Source: Aplysia californica
Taxonomy: Eukaryota; Mollusca; Gastropoda; Aplysiida; Aplysiidae
Direction of reading: 5' to 3'
Assembly: GCF_000002075.1 (NCBI RefSeq)
Contig: NW_004797431.1
Location: 313,682-377,681, forward strand
Length of the DNA: 64,000 bases
Of the stretch, positions 33,648 to 61,645 are shown in pieces; the first letter of the stretch is position 1; the number at the start of each line of letters is the position of its first letter. Below the pieces are notes generated by a model, which was given only the letters and a program-made list of their open reading frames with translations, did no database searches and had not been told where the DNA came from. The translations under genes were made by a program, and so were the position numbers.

Positions 33648-33809
33648 TCAGGTGAGCGTGGTCATCTCCATAGGTAAGGGGTCATGGGTCAGGGAGCAAA
33701 CAAGAAGAGGGAGCCAAGAGGCAGCCTGAGGAGGAACAATATTGCTTGTGTGAGACTCCGAGTCCTTGACCATCAACTTTCTGGTCATCTTGGGGGGACT
33801 GTAAGAGAT
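33648..33809 (-). CDS. Candidate alternative 3' exon of the SEC14L gene
   Basis: A good minus-strand acceptor (T-rich tract, then aaattccag at 33,810) opens an exon. In the phase of the preceding SEC14L exon (AG plus one base) it would add RSLTVPPR and stop. In phase 0 it stays open for 53 codons (ISYSPPKMTRKLMVKDSES and on) to TGA at 33,648. Human SEC14L1 also has variable last residues (established from memory, approximate). No clear donor was seen, so it would be a terminal exon. Product not recognised. Confidence 0.35.
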   Translation of the reverse strand: MSYSPPKMTRKLMVKDSESHTSNIVPPQAASWLPLLVCSLTHDPLPMEMTTLT

Positions 33810-34140
33810 CTGGAATTTAAAAAAAAAATTCTATTTCAGACCAAGATAATATAAAATATCACTAAAACTGTTACATGTTGGAACAACAGAGAAAAACATC
33901 AGCATGAGAGTGGACTGACAGACTGACAGACAGACTGACAGACAGAGAAGTGGGACTTAGCCCGTGGTGCACTCTCACCAATCATAGAAAGTTTAAAGAT
34001 TAAGGACTGTAAACAACGCCATCAATGCCAATCTTCTCTCCTTGTATGCTTAATCAGTTACTTCAAAAGTAAGAGAAAGTCGAGGAGCATATTTTGTCTC
34101 AGCAAACTTACAAAACGTTTGAGTACAAAGAAGCACTTCA

Positions 34141-34478
34141 CAGACAGTCTCCAAACTGTTCTGTTTCAGACAGTCTCCAAACTGTTCTGTTTCAGACAGT
34201 CTCCAAACTGTTCTGTTTCAGACAGTCTCCAAACTGTTCTGTTTCAGACAGTCTCCAAACTGTTCTGTTTCAGACAGTCTCCAAACTGTTCTGTTTCAGA
34301 CAGTCTCCAAACTGTTCTGTTTCAGACAGTCTCCAAACTGTTCTGTTTCAGACAGTCTCCAAACTGTTCTGTTTCAGACAGTCTCTAAACTGTTCTGTTT
34401 CAGACAGTCTCTAAACTGTTCTGTTTCAGACAGTCTCCAAACTGTTCTGTTTCAGACAGTCTCTAAACTGTGCAGTTT
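34141..34478 (+). repeat. 26-base minisatellite, 13 tandem copies
   Basis: Unit cagacagtct then (c/t)caaactgttctgttt; 13 head-to-tail copies with almost no variation except a few C/T changes. Two or three decayed longer units follow to about 34,560. Because 26 is not a multiple of three, all three frames stay open and show the same peptide repeat; this is not a gene. Confidence 0.97.
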
Positions 34479-34845
34479 TAGTTAATAAAAGCATATCAAA
34501 CAGTCTCCCAGTTGTTCAGTTTTAGTCAATAAAAGCATATTGAACATCCAACTGTTCGTTTTCATTAAAGAAAAACACATCACACAATCTCCAGAACATT
34601 TCCTCACAAGTCTGACAAGTAGGCTAACCAATCATTGTAAACGTTGTTTTTTTTAAACAGTGAACCAATTATTTAGACATGAAGGATGAGGTTTAGTTCA
34701 ACCCTGTTTGGGTTGAATTGGGTTGAGCTGGATATTTACAAAAACAGATACACCTGAAAAAAATATCTCCAACGAGACAGAATCAAATTGACAGCTTTGA
34801 TGTCTTTTGGCATGAAGTATGCTAGGATTAAAACCACACTTTGCG

Positions 34846-35165
<320 letters not shown>

Positions 35166-36094
35166 GGTAAGAGAGAGACAGCAAGATGTCATGAGGGCAA
35201 ACAGATGAAAAGGGGAACAATCTTGTATTAACAACATTTATCCTCTTCACTACTCTTTCCGAGAAGAAAAAAGAATCAGGTGCTGGAGGCTGAGAGCGAT
35301 AAATAAAGGCTCCTTCTCAAATGCACCTCCTCCTTGTTTTTTAACTTTTTTTCTAAAAGTACAGGACCAGATAAAGTACATCTTGTATAATCTTGACCTT
35401 TTTTCTCAAGACATAATGTTGAGAATGACCCTGAAAAACAGACGAGAAGTCATCTGTTCTACATAACGTAGTGAACAACTATTGACCGCTCAAAAGATTC
35501 TTCCTAAAGGCTCCGATCATATTATAAGGAGCCTTATGTACAAGAGTAAGTCAGGGATGGAGCAGAAAGCCAAGTACATCACAGCTCTGCGGGGACACAT
35601 ATATACCTCACTTGGCCAGGGAGGAAGGAATTTTCAGGGCTTGTGACAAAACATGTTATATCTTAAATGTGAAAAGTATTTTCAAATCATTGTTTTCAGT
35701 GTTAAATGACAAAATATTCTAGACCACTAAAAACCACCTTGAGCTCAAAATCTAAATGGCAAAACGCTGGATTTCAAATATTGGAGATAACCCATTTTGT
35801 CACAAAGCCTTTCATTTGCCCTAACGTTTTCCTAAGCAACATAATATGAACAGAATATATTAACAAAAGAAGAACAATGATGCAGTGATGGAGCTGGGAA
35901 AAACCAAGACAGAAACAACAGGAGGTCAGTGAGAAGTTCAGCCTACAAGTTGCTTTCTCATAAGACCCACCGTTAGTAATTTCAACAATTAATTAGTTTC
36001 AGCTTAGTTTAAGGATCAACACCATTTTTAACATGACTCGACGGCAACACTTAGTACAAAAGGAAAACATGAAGATAAACATGCAAGAGAAAAT

Positions 36095-36235
36095 GGGGTG
36101 GTTGGGGGGGGGGGGTGGAGGGGGGGGGGGCTGTTTTGAGCTAGCATGTCAAAACCAGCTGGACTATGTGGGCTACTGCTTTTTTCAAAAAAAAAAGGCC
36201 CCTCCCCCCCCCCCCCCCCCCCAGGCCCCACAAAA
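36095..36235. repeat. Poly-G and poly-C tracts facing each other
   Basis: Runs of G (about 36,106-36,130) and of C (about 36,204-36,222) lie about 80 bases apart, so a single strand could fold G against C. Confidence 0.8.
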
Positions 36236-37899
36236 TTAAGACCAGTTATGGTTGCAGAGATACGCGCTCTTTGATTTTCATGTTTTTCTTTAAATCAATT
36301 ACTCCAGATATATTTTATGACTGATTTGAGTCTATGAGTGCAAGGGGCAGAGACATCTTGATGTTCGAGTGTCAAGAGTGTGAACCCTGATGGTTGCTGA
36401 CACATTGATCTCCCACAAATATGACATTCTTTTTGTTTTTGCTCACTGAGCTGTGCTAGCAAGGAGCTAACTAAGCAGCGAACAAATGTGCACTCAAGAC
36501 ATACCACCCAACGGAGTCACTTGGAATTTGAGAAAAAGAGAAGCACATCCAAAAAAGTTTTAAAAAAACCAAAAACCAAGCTAAAACATAAAAAGACTAT
36601 ACACAGAAAAAAATAGTTGAAACAGTAACAGGTTATATACCAGTCGTGTTTTTATTCCAAGAGCACATGTGTTGAGAACAAAACAACTAAATGCACTACA
36701 ACTCATGCAGGTTATTTACACAATATCTAGCAAACAGTCCCTCGTCCAAATGTCATTCAGCCAACCAAGTTCCCAATACTGAGTGTGAAGCAACCTAAGG
36801 CTCAGAAGTCATGTTTTATAAACCATGGCTGCTTTACACTCTACCTCATCTGCATGCCTGCCAACCCAATGTGGTAACAACACGAAAGCTTAGTCTCAAT
36901 CTTAAAGATTTAATACCAAAACAAAATCCAAAATCAAGGTTAACCCTCGTCATGCGGAAGCCAGGTTTATGTAGCCCGATAAGCCTATTTCGGCACCTTG
37001 CCTACGTTCTGGTCCCGAATCAGTGTAGCCCCTGGCTCCGCGCACGCGCATCATCTTACGTGTCATTCGGGTCCCGAATCGAATCCCCATTCACGCAGGT
37101 CAAGTGTGTGTGCGTCAGTCTGCTTGAGTTTGTGTGTGTTTGTGGCCTTCTTCTAGAACTGCCTGCGTTGGTTCGTAATTGAGGTATACGTTTCATTCAA
37201 AACATGCCAAGTTGGTAGCTCTAGATGTTCGTCCAATGAAATTATAGAAGAAATTGACCCACTTAGCCATGAGGAGCTCGAAAGGATAGTCAGGAAACAA
37301 GACTTCCTTTTTTCTATACAAAATGTTTCAAATGAGCTTGATTTTGTATGAAATGATACTACCTGATAAAAAATAAGCTTGATAGTTATGAATACCATTA
37401 TGCAGGTACAAAGAACAGTTTGAGTGTAAAACTTTCGGAAATTATCCCCTTTCGAACCTCAGGTCATTCTTAACAACAAGAACGTCCAGAAAGGTTATTC
37501 GAATGGGCGTAACTACTCGTAATGTCTTATCAGCTTGTGAGAGGGGATTATTCATGTGTTTGTAATACTATATAAATAGAAAGCTATGAAGGATAGAGCG
37601 TTATTTTCATCATCGCTTAACACACTCCCACGGTATTCATGGCGAAAAGACACGTTTTCCGGCGCTCGCGCTGTACACCAACAGTACACACTGAGTGACC
37701 CCGGCGGCCTGCCTGGCACGTCCGACGTAATCGGTTGCTGATAAGATTCGCATCTCGGCACAGACGCAGGACAAGAGTTAATATCAGAGAAAGTCAAGTT
37801 ATGTCCAATATTACCTTCAATCCAAAATCAAAACTTTTTTTTGAAATTCAGTTTCAAGGCACTACTTTCCAAAGTATTTTATTTAAATGTAGAAAATTT

Positions 37900-38100
37900 T
37901 AGGCAGTCTTTATTGTGCCCCCCATCAACACGATTTAAATCACTTAGGAGGCCAGCTGAGAGAACCAAACCACACTGAGAGGGACATAATATCCCAACAG
38001 AAAGACCGTGATGCTTCATTAAAATTTTCCCCACTCGGGATTTGAACTCTGGTTGCTAGCCTATGACATCGAAGTGCTAAGCCGCTACATCACAGATGCA
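37900..38100 (-). mobile_element. tRNA-derived SINE (family B)
   Basis: Contains 'cacgatttaaatcactta', 'ggaggccagct', 'cagaaagac' and a tRNA-like end with inverted B box (ggatttgaactc) and A-box-like 'tagc..tacatcac'. Together with 52,640 and 55,150 it is the best-preserved copy of the family in the window. Confidence 0.65.
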
Positions 38101-41100
38101 GTTAAGCATTTAATGCCTTACAGATTTGAAACTTGAAATGGAAAAATACATGCCATAGGAAACAGAAAAATGTAAATTCACACAAGCATTTGAAGTCAAA
38201 TGGAAACATTAAGAATCCTTAACGCACTCAGAGACCACAATAGAAAGGAAAACAGATGGGTAGAGTGAGGAGAAAAGAATTCACAGCAAAAACTGCAATT
38301 GCCATCACTTCTCTCTAGACGGCAACTGTATGATTTATCTCACACTTTAAACTTTAAAAAATAATCTTTTGGCTTTCTCATACCTTTGACCTTCATAAAG
38401 CAACCATCTCCCTAAGGCAACTACTACCACTTTCCATCAAGCTCAGACCATGACAAAAAAAATATAATGGCCTGCATAAGGCAACCACTAATCTTTTATT
38501 GAGCTCAATATTTTTATACCTACAGCTGGCCACAATTCTGCTCTCAATAATGATGCATCTGACATCATCTTTGTTGGCTTTCTCTGCTGCATTCATCTTT
38601 TATGTGGACTTAAATATTCGGAGGGCATTTTGGTATTTCAAAGAATCCTAAGACACAATACACTTCTGTAAGATAAAACTTGTGTAAGATGGCTACAATT
38701 CAAAGCTAAAAAAAGATGGAGACCTTATTCATGTGTTATCAAAGGAAGAAAAGAGTATTTAGTTAGGAAGGCTGCAATGAATTTAAAAACTTTTCAACTC
38801 GTTAACATCATAATTATGGGAAAAAATATATGTTCCAAATCCTTTCAAGTCACTTCACGAGTAAACGGGAAAGACAAACCACATATCTGTTACTTTACTT
38901 TCACAAACAATGAGAGAATCACATACTACTCACCACTAACAGACAATCTACCATGGACAGACTCACAAATCTAATACTACACACAGACCTACACAAGATG
39001 AGTGCTTTTTTTGCAAACACAATTTTCAATATCTGAAGACAAACTAATAAGCAAGGGAAAAGAGAGAAAACATTGTGGACGATACTGATGATAATAAAAG
39101 TTGTGTTTCTAAGGCCCACTTGTCAACTGCATTTGATGTTTGCCCTTTCAGAACCCGATGAAAGAATGCCCTCTCATATTTCGTGAGACACATACGTGGA
39201 TCTGTTGACATCACTTTCTGATATCCACAAGGAATATGGTCATATGTGCACAGGAATAAAAGTAATTGAAACATGCAAACAAACAAATGATGAAACAGTT
39301 GGGGGGGGGGGGGAACCAAGAAAGGAACAATCTATATTGAAACAATTAAACAAGTAAAAGTCTTGCATTCCTCACTCTCCCTCCTCCCACAAAAATAACA
39401 TAAAAGCAAAACACACATCCCTCCCACAAGTCTATACACTGCTCCGCTATCCTGTGTACCACTGAGAGATTTTCAACTATCATAGCTGAGGCTGATCACT
39501 GAAGGTCACCTCAATTTGTGTGAATGTTCCTTGAAGGAACATTTATCTTTACTGTTTGCTATGACATGAAACACAGGCAGCTTGAAAAGCATCTAAAGTT
39601 TGGATGTACGAAGACGGCCAGATTACCTGATCGTGACTTAATGGAATGTTTAAACTTCTTATATTTTCTCTGACAGGAAATTCTAGTACTCATGACCTGC
39701 CTGGGATGAGGGGCAGTTTTTGGTGCGTCAGTTCTGCTCCAGCATTTCTCAGAATAGCCTAATATCTTTCACATTCCAGAGGCTAAACATATTTCAAGGA
39801 GCAAAAATGAATACACATTACAAACAAACCTTAAAACCTAGAACTCAGAAACACTGGACAACAACCAGTGAAAGGAGCATAGAAGTAATAAAAATTATAT
39901 GTTTCCACTGAAAATGAAAAGCTAGCCAACAGCGTTTCCATTCAAGACCGACAAGATTCAGTTTTAAGTAAATATGAGAAATAAAACTTAACAAGGTCAA
40001 ATGAATATACAGTGCACAAAACAAACAAATAAAATGGTGCTACGGTGCATACAACAACAAAAATTTCTTCCACAACAACTAATGAAGCTCTCATAAACAA
40101 TACGCTCCATCCCTGAGATAATAATGTTTTCCTACGAAGCCATGCATATTTGTATTAGCCTTTGTTAATATCATAAATATTTTGTCAAGCAAAACATGTT
40201 GGCTTCTCAGGTGCCATATAGCAGTCACAATTGGAGACTACGCATGCTTATCTCAATGTGGAGCCCATCACTTCTTCTAGAGCTACCAAAAACTGGTCTT
40301 GATATCCAGTAATCAAAAAGAGATTTGTAGACACCACTTTTTTAAAGAGGGAAGAAATTGTTCATTGTCTCATCAGAAGATGAACAAAAAGTTTTTGAAT
40401 TTAGGAAACTTTTCAAAAAGTGTGAGCCCTACTCCAAAGATAACTTGGCTGGATTCCCACTTCACCATGACACTGAGCAAAGTCCAGTCCATTCTACTCA
40501 TTTCCTCTTCTACCTTCATTAAAAACAAGGATATACACAAACAACAACACAAGCTGAAAACTGTCATTACTCAAAAATCTCGCAACACACATCAGAACGA
40601 CAGTACCCTTGTGCCTTGACAGTGGATCACAGTAAAAGAAAAGGTGGGAACTGAAATGACTGAAGCAAGGTGCACTCTCTATGGAAAGTGTTGAGGGAAA
40701 ACATTAATCAGTATCACATATTTTCTATTTTATTCTTCTTTTCTTGACAACCAACATCTCTGAGCAAAGTTTTGACAGACATTGAAACATTCAAAACAAA
40801 CATCACGGTGATTTGAGCAATTAATAATAATCAGGAAAAAGACGTGCTTACTTGAACAAACTGTACTGTGCATCACATAAAAAAGGCAAGAAACACTTAC
40901 CATAAAAAAGAAAAAGAAAATAAGAACATTTTTATAAGCCACTTCATGTTGGGCTTTTTTCCAATGTCTTTTTCTTCTCTATGACTAAGTTTGGAAAATA
41001 TGGAAAACAGACTACCTTTATCATTATACTGCTGAGGTAAGTGCTACAGCCCAAATGTACAGATCAATATAAGTTTTACTTTCAATATTAAGTACAGCTT

Positions 41101-42593
41101 TTCTGGTTCAGACTATCCATTAACTCAAAAACCATGAGTAGACATTGAGAGCAGCCAGTGAAACTCGCCCAGTCCCCGAGTGGATGGTCCCAATGTTCAA
41201 ATAGAGTGTATGAAACATTACTGGGAATACAATTTTCATGAGGGCCAAGAAAGTTTATTTAGACCTGGAAATGATAGAAAGATAGGTTAACTACTTCCTC
41301 TGTAACTTTGACAGTTTCATTGAGTTTGAGAATATTTTTGCAAATGTTTTGATCACCTGTGTGAGGCGTTTATATTTCATCTCAACAACAGCAAAACCAT
41401 GAGTGTTCGAGCAAGACATCTAACAGCTAAACAAGCGATGCAACTGTACGAAGCAGTAAATTAACATGGTTTAAAAAGCGAACACTTTGAGTAAGATGAG
41501 GATGAATGAGCTGCCGGCCCCTCGAGTGATGCAAGATCTAGTAGTGGACAAGAACACAGCGACAGTGAGTGGTCAGATTTAGACCCGTCACAGCAATGAG
41601 CTGATTGCAGGGGAAAGTCAGAGTTATCCGAACGTCAATCAGGTCCTAGCTAAAAACAAAGGAGAACGGTAACAGCTAGAACACTCTAGGAGTTCCTGCT
41701 GTTGTTAAGACAATCATGAATCAAACTGATCCTGAATAACAGCCTCCTCTTCTGTGCTTGGCAAGAGAAGAAGGCAAGAAAGCCAATACTGATCATATCA
41801 AGCAATGCACAGGAAGCAGATGCAAGAAGAAAGGGGATGGCGAAGTCATCAGTCATCGACTCACACAACATAAGAAAGAGCAGCTGCGACAAGGCAAATA
41901 AAATGATAGGACAGAACTTTTTTTTTATCGCAAAAGCAGGAAATGGTGGAAAAAGCTTGACAGTGCCAAGTCTGCAGCAAACCAGGCAAAAAGAAGTGAT
42001 CTGGCTATGTCTGTGAGGGATGCCTGGGTCAACCCCACCTCCATCCAAAGGACTGTTTCAAGATCTGGCACACTCGCGCAGTTCTCTACATGTTCCTCAG
42101 CCAGCATTTGTGCTTGTTCGCAAAGAGAATGGTGTAGATAGTGTAAAATGCAGCAAACTCTTCGTTTTCATTAATATTTTTTCTTGTCCTCAAAATCTGA
42201 CATGTGTTCTACGCTAAGTCCCTGAGTTATAAAATTTCAAAGCTGTGCTCAATTTTTTATGCTCAATTTAATCACACTGGACTGCCTTCACCACAAACAG
42301 CTGACCAGCCACCTGAGGCGGATTTATCATCTTGTCATGGAAGTGGGTCTAAGCATTGTGTCTGTCAACAAAATCTCTTTAAACGTCATGTTTTTACACA
42401 TCTAATGACATTAAATAAATAGTACAATCAATTATCTTTAACGTCACGCATAATTTTTGGGTGGGACCATGTTTTTGGCCTTTTTATTAATATTTTTCAA
42501 GATCTGGTAAAAATTCCATCAATAAAAGAAAAATTATTCAGGGGTTAAAAAGTTAAAGCAAACATGACCTCTAACCAAAACCAAACTGAGCAT

Positions 42594-42762
42594 TTAACAC
42601 TTTGCAGTCACACAGCCAACAGTACAAAATACCCCATCTGGTCACCCAGCCAAAAGAGTGACTGAAACAGACTTCTCAGGCCTGTCGAAGAACTGCGTCA
42701 AGTGACTGGAATGGATAATTTTCATCGTCGCACTATTGCGGCCAAAGACCGCAAAGTGTTAA
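42594..42762. mobile_element. TTAA-bounded MITE, 169 bp
   Basis: The left end TTAACACTTTGCAGTC and inverted right end TTAACACTTTGCGGTC agree at 15 of 16. TTAA at both ends suggests piggyBac-like targeting. Non-coding. Confidence 0.8.
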
Positions 42763-44010
42763 AAAAACATGCAATACACACAAAAAAATGTAAAAGACCA
42801 ACCATATCATCAAATACAAATCTGTTCACTGGTTTAAAAAAGGAACATCATAGAACATGAAAGGTGAACACAAAACTGGTCAATTAAATTAGAACTGACG
42901 GCAAACAATTATCCTCCATGTTTATATTTCGCACAGCATCACAGTAAGATCAATCGCATCCGTTATTTCACAACAAAGCCCTCAAATGTGCTCACAGTTG
43001 TGTAAGATGGCCACCCATCACAACACAGATCTCTTCCTGCATCCTCTTTTTTTAGGCATTCTCTAAAAAAATGTTCTGGTCATCAATAAAATTACTGTAA
43101 AACCAAACTTTTAAAAACCTTAACAATGAAGTAGAAATGACTTGAAAAAGACTCCAGTATGCAAATCTTTTTTTTATCTGTAACTGTTGTAGCACAACAA
43201 AAACAGCTGAAGCAACTAACCAAAAACAAAGGCAACAGCTTCACCTTTTCATCCATTCGGACAGAGACATTTTACTTCCAGATTTTACAAGGAAAATATG
43301 TCAAGCTCTGCCACACATATTCAGGTAATGGCTAGGTGTGCTACTGACTATTAGAGAACCAGCCTCAAACATTTGGTGCTCAATGATGAAAAAAAACCCA
43401 CAAATTTAGTCTGTAAGATGATGAAATTAAAAAAATGTGAGACCTCTTGTCAAAGACCTTGGCACAAATCATCCACCTCTCTAATGAGTGAAAGTACAGA
43501 AATTTGGGGCTAAAAAGGGGCAGGAATTTGTTTACCTAGTTAGACCACATCTATTCTAAAAAAGAATGAGTCCTCTGCTGAAGGACTCTCATAGATATTA
43601 GTATGAAAACTAAGGCCAACACTAAGTTTCACTTTGCAGCAGGCAAACATATGTTTTTAATAGATAATTCCAGTGAAAATAGAGCCCCCAAACGACCCGC
43701 AAAAATCAAACAGACTTGTTTTAAACAAGTGATTGAGAAAAGGCCTAACTGACAATAATTAAGACCAATATATGGTCTTTACCCAATCAGCCAAACCCTT
43801 ATATATAGATGATTCATGCTTTCAGTCACTGACATGGCAATCTGGTCAACGAAAAAAAAAACAGGCAAAAATTGTGTTAAAAACATTCACAGAGAGTGAA
43901 AGCCACCTATAGAGACATTTCAACATTGAGGCTCCCACATGCAAGTCCCAGTCCACAACACCACACTATGAGGCTACAACAGAAAGGGTCAAGGCCACTG
44001 AGCATCAAGG

Positions 44011-58319
<14,309 letters not shown>

Positions 58320-58340
58320 TCTGCGCCCGGGTGGTCAGGG

Positions 58341-58355
58341 AGGTCACTTTGACCT
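58341..58355. promoter_or_regulatory. Perfect AGGTCAnnnTGACCT palindrome (ERE-type)
   Basis: AGGTCA CTT TGACCT, an exact inverted repeat with a 3-base spacer. This is the consensus oestrogen-receptor-type response element. It lies 22 to 36 bases upstream of the SEC14L ATG and just inside the predicted transcript start. Function is inference. Confidence 0.55.
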
Positions 58356-58364
58356 TTACTCAAC

Positions 58365-58396
58365 GAGTGAACTGTTGTGACTTAACAATATTTATA
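58365..58396 (-). promoter_or_regulatory. Candidate core promoter of the SEC14L leader exon
   Basis: On the minus strand TATAAATA (58,396-58,389) is followed 28 bases later by an initiator-like TTCACTC with its A at 58,368. From there the 5' UTR to the ATG at 58,319 would be 49 bases. The spacing is the textbook TATA-to-start distance, but the surroundings are AT-rich, so chance is possible. Confidence 0.5.
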
Positions 58397-60939
58397 CAGT
58401 TTGATATCGTCATTGTGGCTTTGCCCACAGACAAATCAAAGTCAAAATACTATCAACAGATAGAGGCATTCTTGAACTGTACAGCAAATAACTTTTTATT
58501 GATATTCATAGCTCGGCACCCTTTAAAACATGGTGCAATTGAGGGCACCTTTGAGGAAAATTTTTACATGGGTCTACTTTTTAAATCTACGATATTTTAA
58601 AATGTGAACCCCAGATCTATAAAACAATCAGTGGTATACAACAGTGATGTGATGAGCTTTCAGAAACACTTACTTTTGGTTCGATTGGTTCAGAAACGTG
58701 GAAATTGTAGAAGATTTACTACGGTCCAGCTCATGAAACGAGAGATTTTTCTTTGTCACCTCACAGTTCAAGCAGAAATGGTTAACTTGTAGAAGGTTAA
58801 CTGCTATCCAATTCATGAAACAGGAGGTATTTCTTCATTATCTTCTCAAAGCTAGAGCTGCTTTCATTTTCACAAACACAAATATGAATACTCTTAACAA
58901 TAAATGCAAAAGTGTTTTTGAGTTCAAAGGCTAGTTGTCTTCCTCTTCTTTCCCTTCAGTAACAGCTTTCAACTGCTTCCCTTTTCCCTTAATTCCCACT
59001 GTCCTCTTCTCCAGTTTTGCGAAGCTGAAGTGAACAAGTTTGCCACCCTCCTCGCTCATTAAACCTAGATCTAGGCCAAATCTATATCAATCTGTACCTT
59101 CCTTTTCCCTGCCGAGGAGTAACGTTTTCTGAGTGTCATTTGTGTAGCGAGTGTTTCTTCTAAATGAGACAATGGTTGTGTAATAGGTCTCTAAAGTGCA
59201 TGCTCTAGTGATGTGTCTTCAAACTGTCTTTGAACTCTTTCTATGTACGTTTGGGTGTTGAAGTCGCGGCTGGTGTCTCAAGGGTTAGATCTCTGTGTGG
59301 GGAGTTCACTGGTGATATTTCTATGGATGTCTGTTGAGTACTTTCATGTGATTGTTTGTCTGCTTCACATGGGTCGGTGTTTCAACAGATGGAGGCTCTG
59401 GTGGGTCTTTTGAGCAAGACAATGTTTGATGTACTTTTTTAATACAACCTTTATTTTGAAGTGTGCAAAGGGAACACACAGGGCAAGCATCTACTGTTTT
59501 ATTTGGATCGAAAAGTGTTCAGATGTGTGAACTTTCTTCAATACATCTACGTTTTTGTGCTACAGCTAGGGTTGCTTCTCAAATTTTCAAGGTGTATATA
59601 TGCACTGTAGGCCTACACATTTGTTGCTCAGTGTACAGGATGTGTGTCTGCACTATCCCAGTCCACGTTCACGTGATAATGACAGAGAACAAGTACGTCA
59701 TTCTTAAAATTTACACAAAAATATAATTTGCTCTAGTTTGCCTTCTTAACCTTTTGACTTTTGGCCCCGCACGTTCTACACAATTTTTTTAAACACTCAA
59801 CATGTAGTTCCAGCGTGTTCCATTTTCATTCTGGTAGCAGACTCTCATAACACGTGCTGACACAGAATCCCAGAAAGTGAAAGCAGGACCTCGGATGAAT
59901 GCCGTACGGGCAGCGCGGCGGCCGGGAAAATATTACGGGGTGAAGTAACAAAACTCGCCATCCTACTAACGTTTTTCAACCAATCAAAACAATTTTTTCA
60001 CAAATAACCTCCTTACTGGCTCTTAATACAATAGATAAAAAACTGGTTGCAATCTGAAGTTCACGAATGGAAAAAAAATCCTGATTTTGGAGGATTCCGA
60101 AAAATACGTGCACCACAAGGTAGGGATAAGTACAGAGGCAGTGTGTGATCACGATTAGAACTAGAACCAAACGAAAGGATGCGGGTTATTTGAGAGAATC
60201 TGAGCTTTCATTTGATACCTCACACACCAATAGTGATAGATAAGAAGGGACATTTACAGGGGTCTAAATCAAGTGAAAATTACAGACTTTCTAACCGAAA
60301 TCGGCTAACAGCAATTAAAGAGGGCTCGTTAGCGTGTGTCGGGGTCGGATGGGCGGCCTGCACACGTGTGGCTGTGTGTGCGTTTCGGGGAGGGGGGCAC
60401 TAGCGGTCTGGGCATTGAACGTCGCATAGGCGTCAGTCTTTGGCCTCTCTGGGCTAAAATAAAAAAATAAAAAATGGTTCGACTTACAGACCAAGGAAAA
60501 TCCCTATTGAACTTTAACAAGGCCTAAACTGGTAAAAGGAAAAGTAGGCCTATTCTGTTATTACTATACTTTGTTGGTAAAAGCTCCTCTTGGGGACAAA
60601 ACCAGAATGTGCATGATTCATCACTACATAAAAAAATAAAGCAACAAATTATAATTATGGGGAACAATTGTTGGTCTTTGGGGGGGGGGGAGAGAAGAAG
60701 AGGAGAGGGAAAAAATCAAAACAAAACAAAACAAAACTTACGGGACCGGGGTTCGTTCCCACACTCATAATAGATAGATCTAGATCTAGATGGAAAGCTA
60801 GGCAAAAGATCTAGCTAGATCTCGTTTGCATCTAGCTAGATCTCGTTTGCAACAGTTTTTAGTGCCGGATGGTCTGCTAATCTTCAATTTTACTTTTTTC
60901 TACAACAAAGAAAGTGGGAAACATGGGGGGGTTGGGGGG

Positions 60940-60951
60940 GGGGGGGGGGCG
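60940..60951. repeat. Poly-G tract
   Basis: G-run of about a dozen bases, with another short G-run just before it (about 60,925). Confidence 0.8.
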
Positions 60952-61204
60952 TATCAATGTGACGGCGGGCATCGGATCGGCAGATAAGGTGTGGGGGGAA
61001 AGTAAAAAATGGTGGAAAATTGGAAGCACTGAATGTTAGATCTATAGAACGAAGACACTTCCTTTTCTCCGGACCTGAGTCCGAACAACATTTTTCCGAG
61101 TCCAAATAAAGACGGCCCATGTGAAAAGGCCAGCACAAGTCCAAAATGAAAAAATAAAAATACACTCCAAAACAAACAAGGAGTATAATATGGCCTACAT
61201 CTAC

Positions 61205-61645
61205 ATTGCTATAATAGGGTTTGATTCAATTATAACATAATAGAATTGGAATATGAATCCTCCATATAGATTTAGATCTAGATCTAGATCTAGATCTAGA
61301 TCTAGATCTGGATCTAGTAATCTAAAAATAAATCTAGATTTAGATCTAGATTTCTAGATCTTGTAGAACAAGTGAATAGGAATAGGCCTTGAACTAGAAA
61401 TCCGCATTCGATTCCGAACAGAGGGACTCAGCTGAGTCTAAATCTAGATTCTAGATCTACATTTTAAGTCTAGATCTAAAAATCTAGATTCTAAATAAAT
61501 AAATAATTCACGCACCTGATGAAATGCTTTTTACCAACATTAATATTACAGCACAACCTATGATAGGGTTTGACACAATAGAATTGGAATATGAATCCTC
61601 CATTGAGGTCTATAATGATCTATATAGAGTCTATATAAATCTAGA
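61205..61645 (+). repeat. Local direct duplication
   Basis: 'tagaattggaatatgaatcc' preceded by 'atagggtttga' occurs at about 61,216-61,260 and again at about 61,564-61,600. The copies are about 345 bases apart with AGATCT-rich sequence after each. Confidence 0.85.
61270..61325. repeat. (AGATCT)n palindromic hexanucleotide array
   Basis: About seven units of agatct, each its own reverse complement. Scattered tctagatc-type units continue to about 61,500 and also occur at 60,770-60,850 and 61,640. Confidence 0.92.

Noticed and set aside
34094-34414. 106-residue plus-strand frame with a repeated Cys/Ser peptide
   Set aside because: It is the 26-base minisatellite read through; all three frames are open because the unit is not a multiple of three.
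34141-34478. Regular repeats that could recall a CRISPR array
   Set aside because: Units are directly adjacent with no unique spacers, in a eukaryotic intron.
39044-39319. 91-residue minus-strand frame
   Set aside because: A short stretch looks mildly coding (TKYERAFFHRVLKGQ) but there are no convincing splice sites or known motif.
39523-39543. Palindrome AATGTTCCTTGAAGGAACATT resembling heat-shock elements
   Set aside because: The half-site spacing does not match a standard heat-shock element and no promoter is nearby.
41686-42048. 120-residue minus-strand frame with hydrophobic stretches
   Set aside because: Another frame is equally open in part of it, and I recognise no family; insufficient to call a gene.
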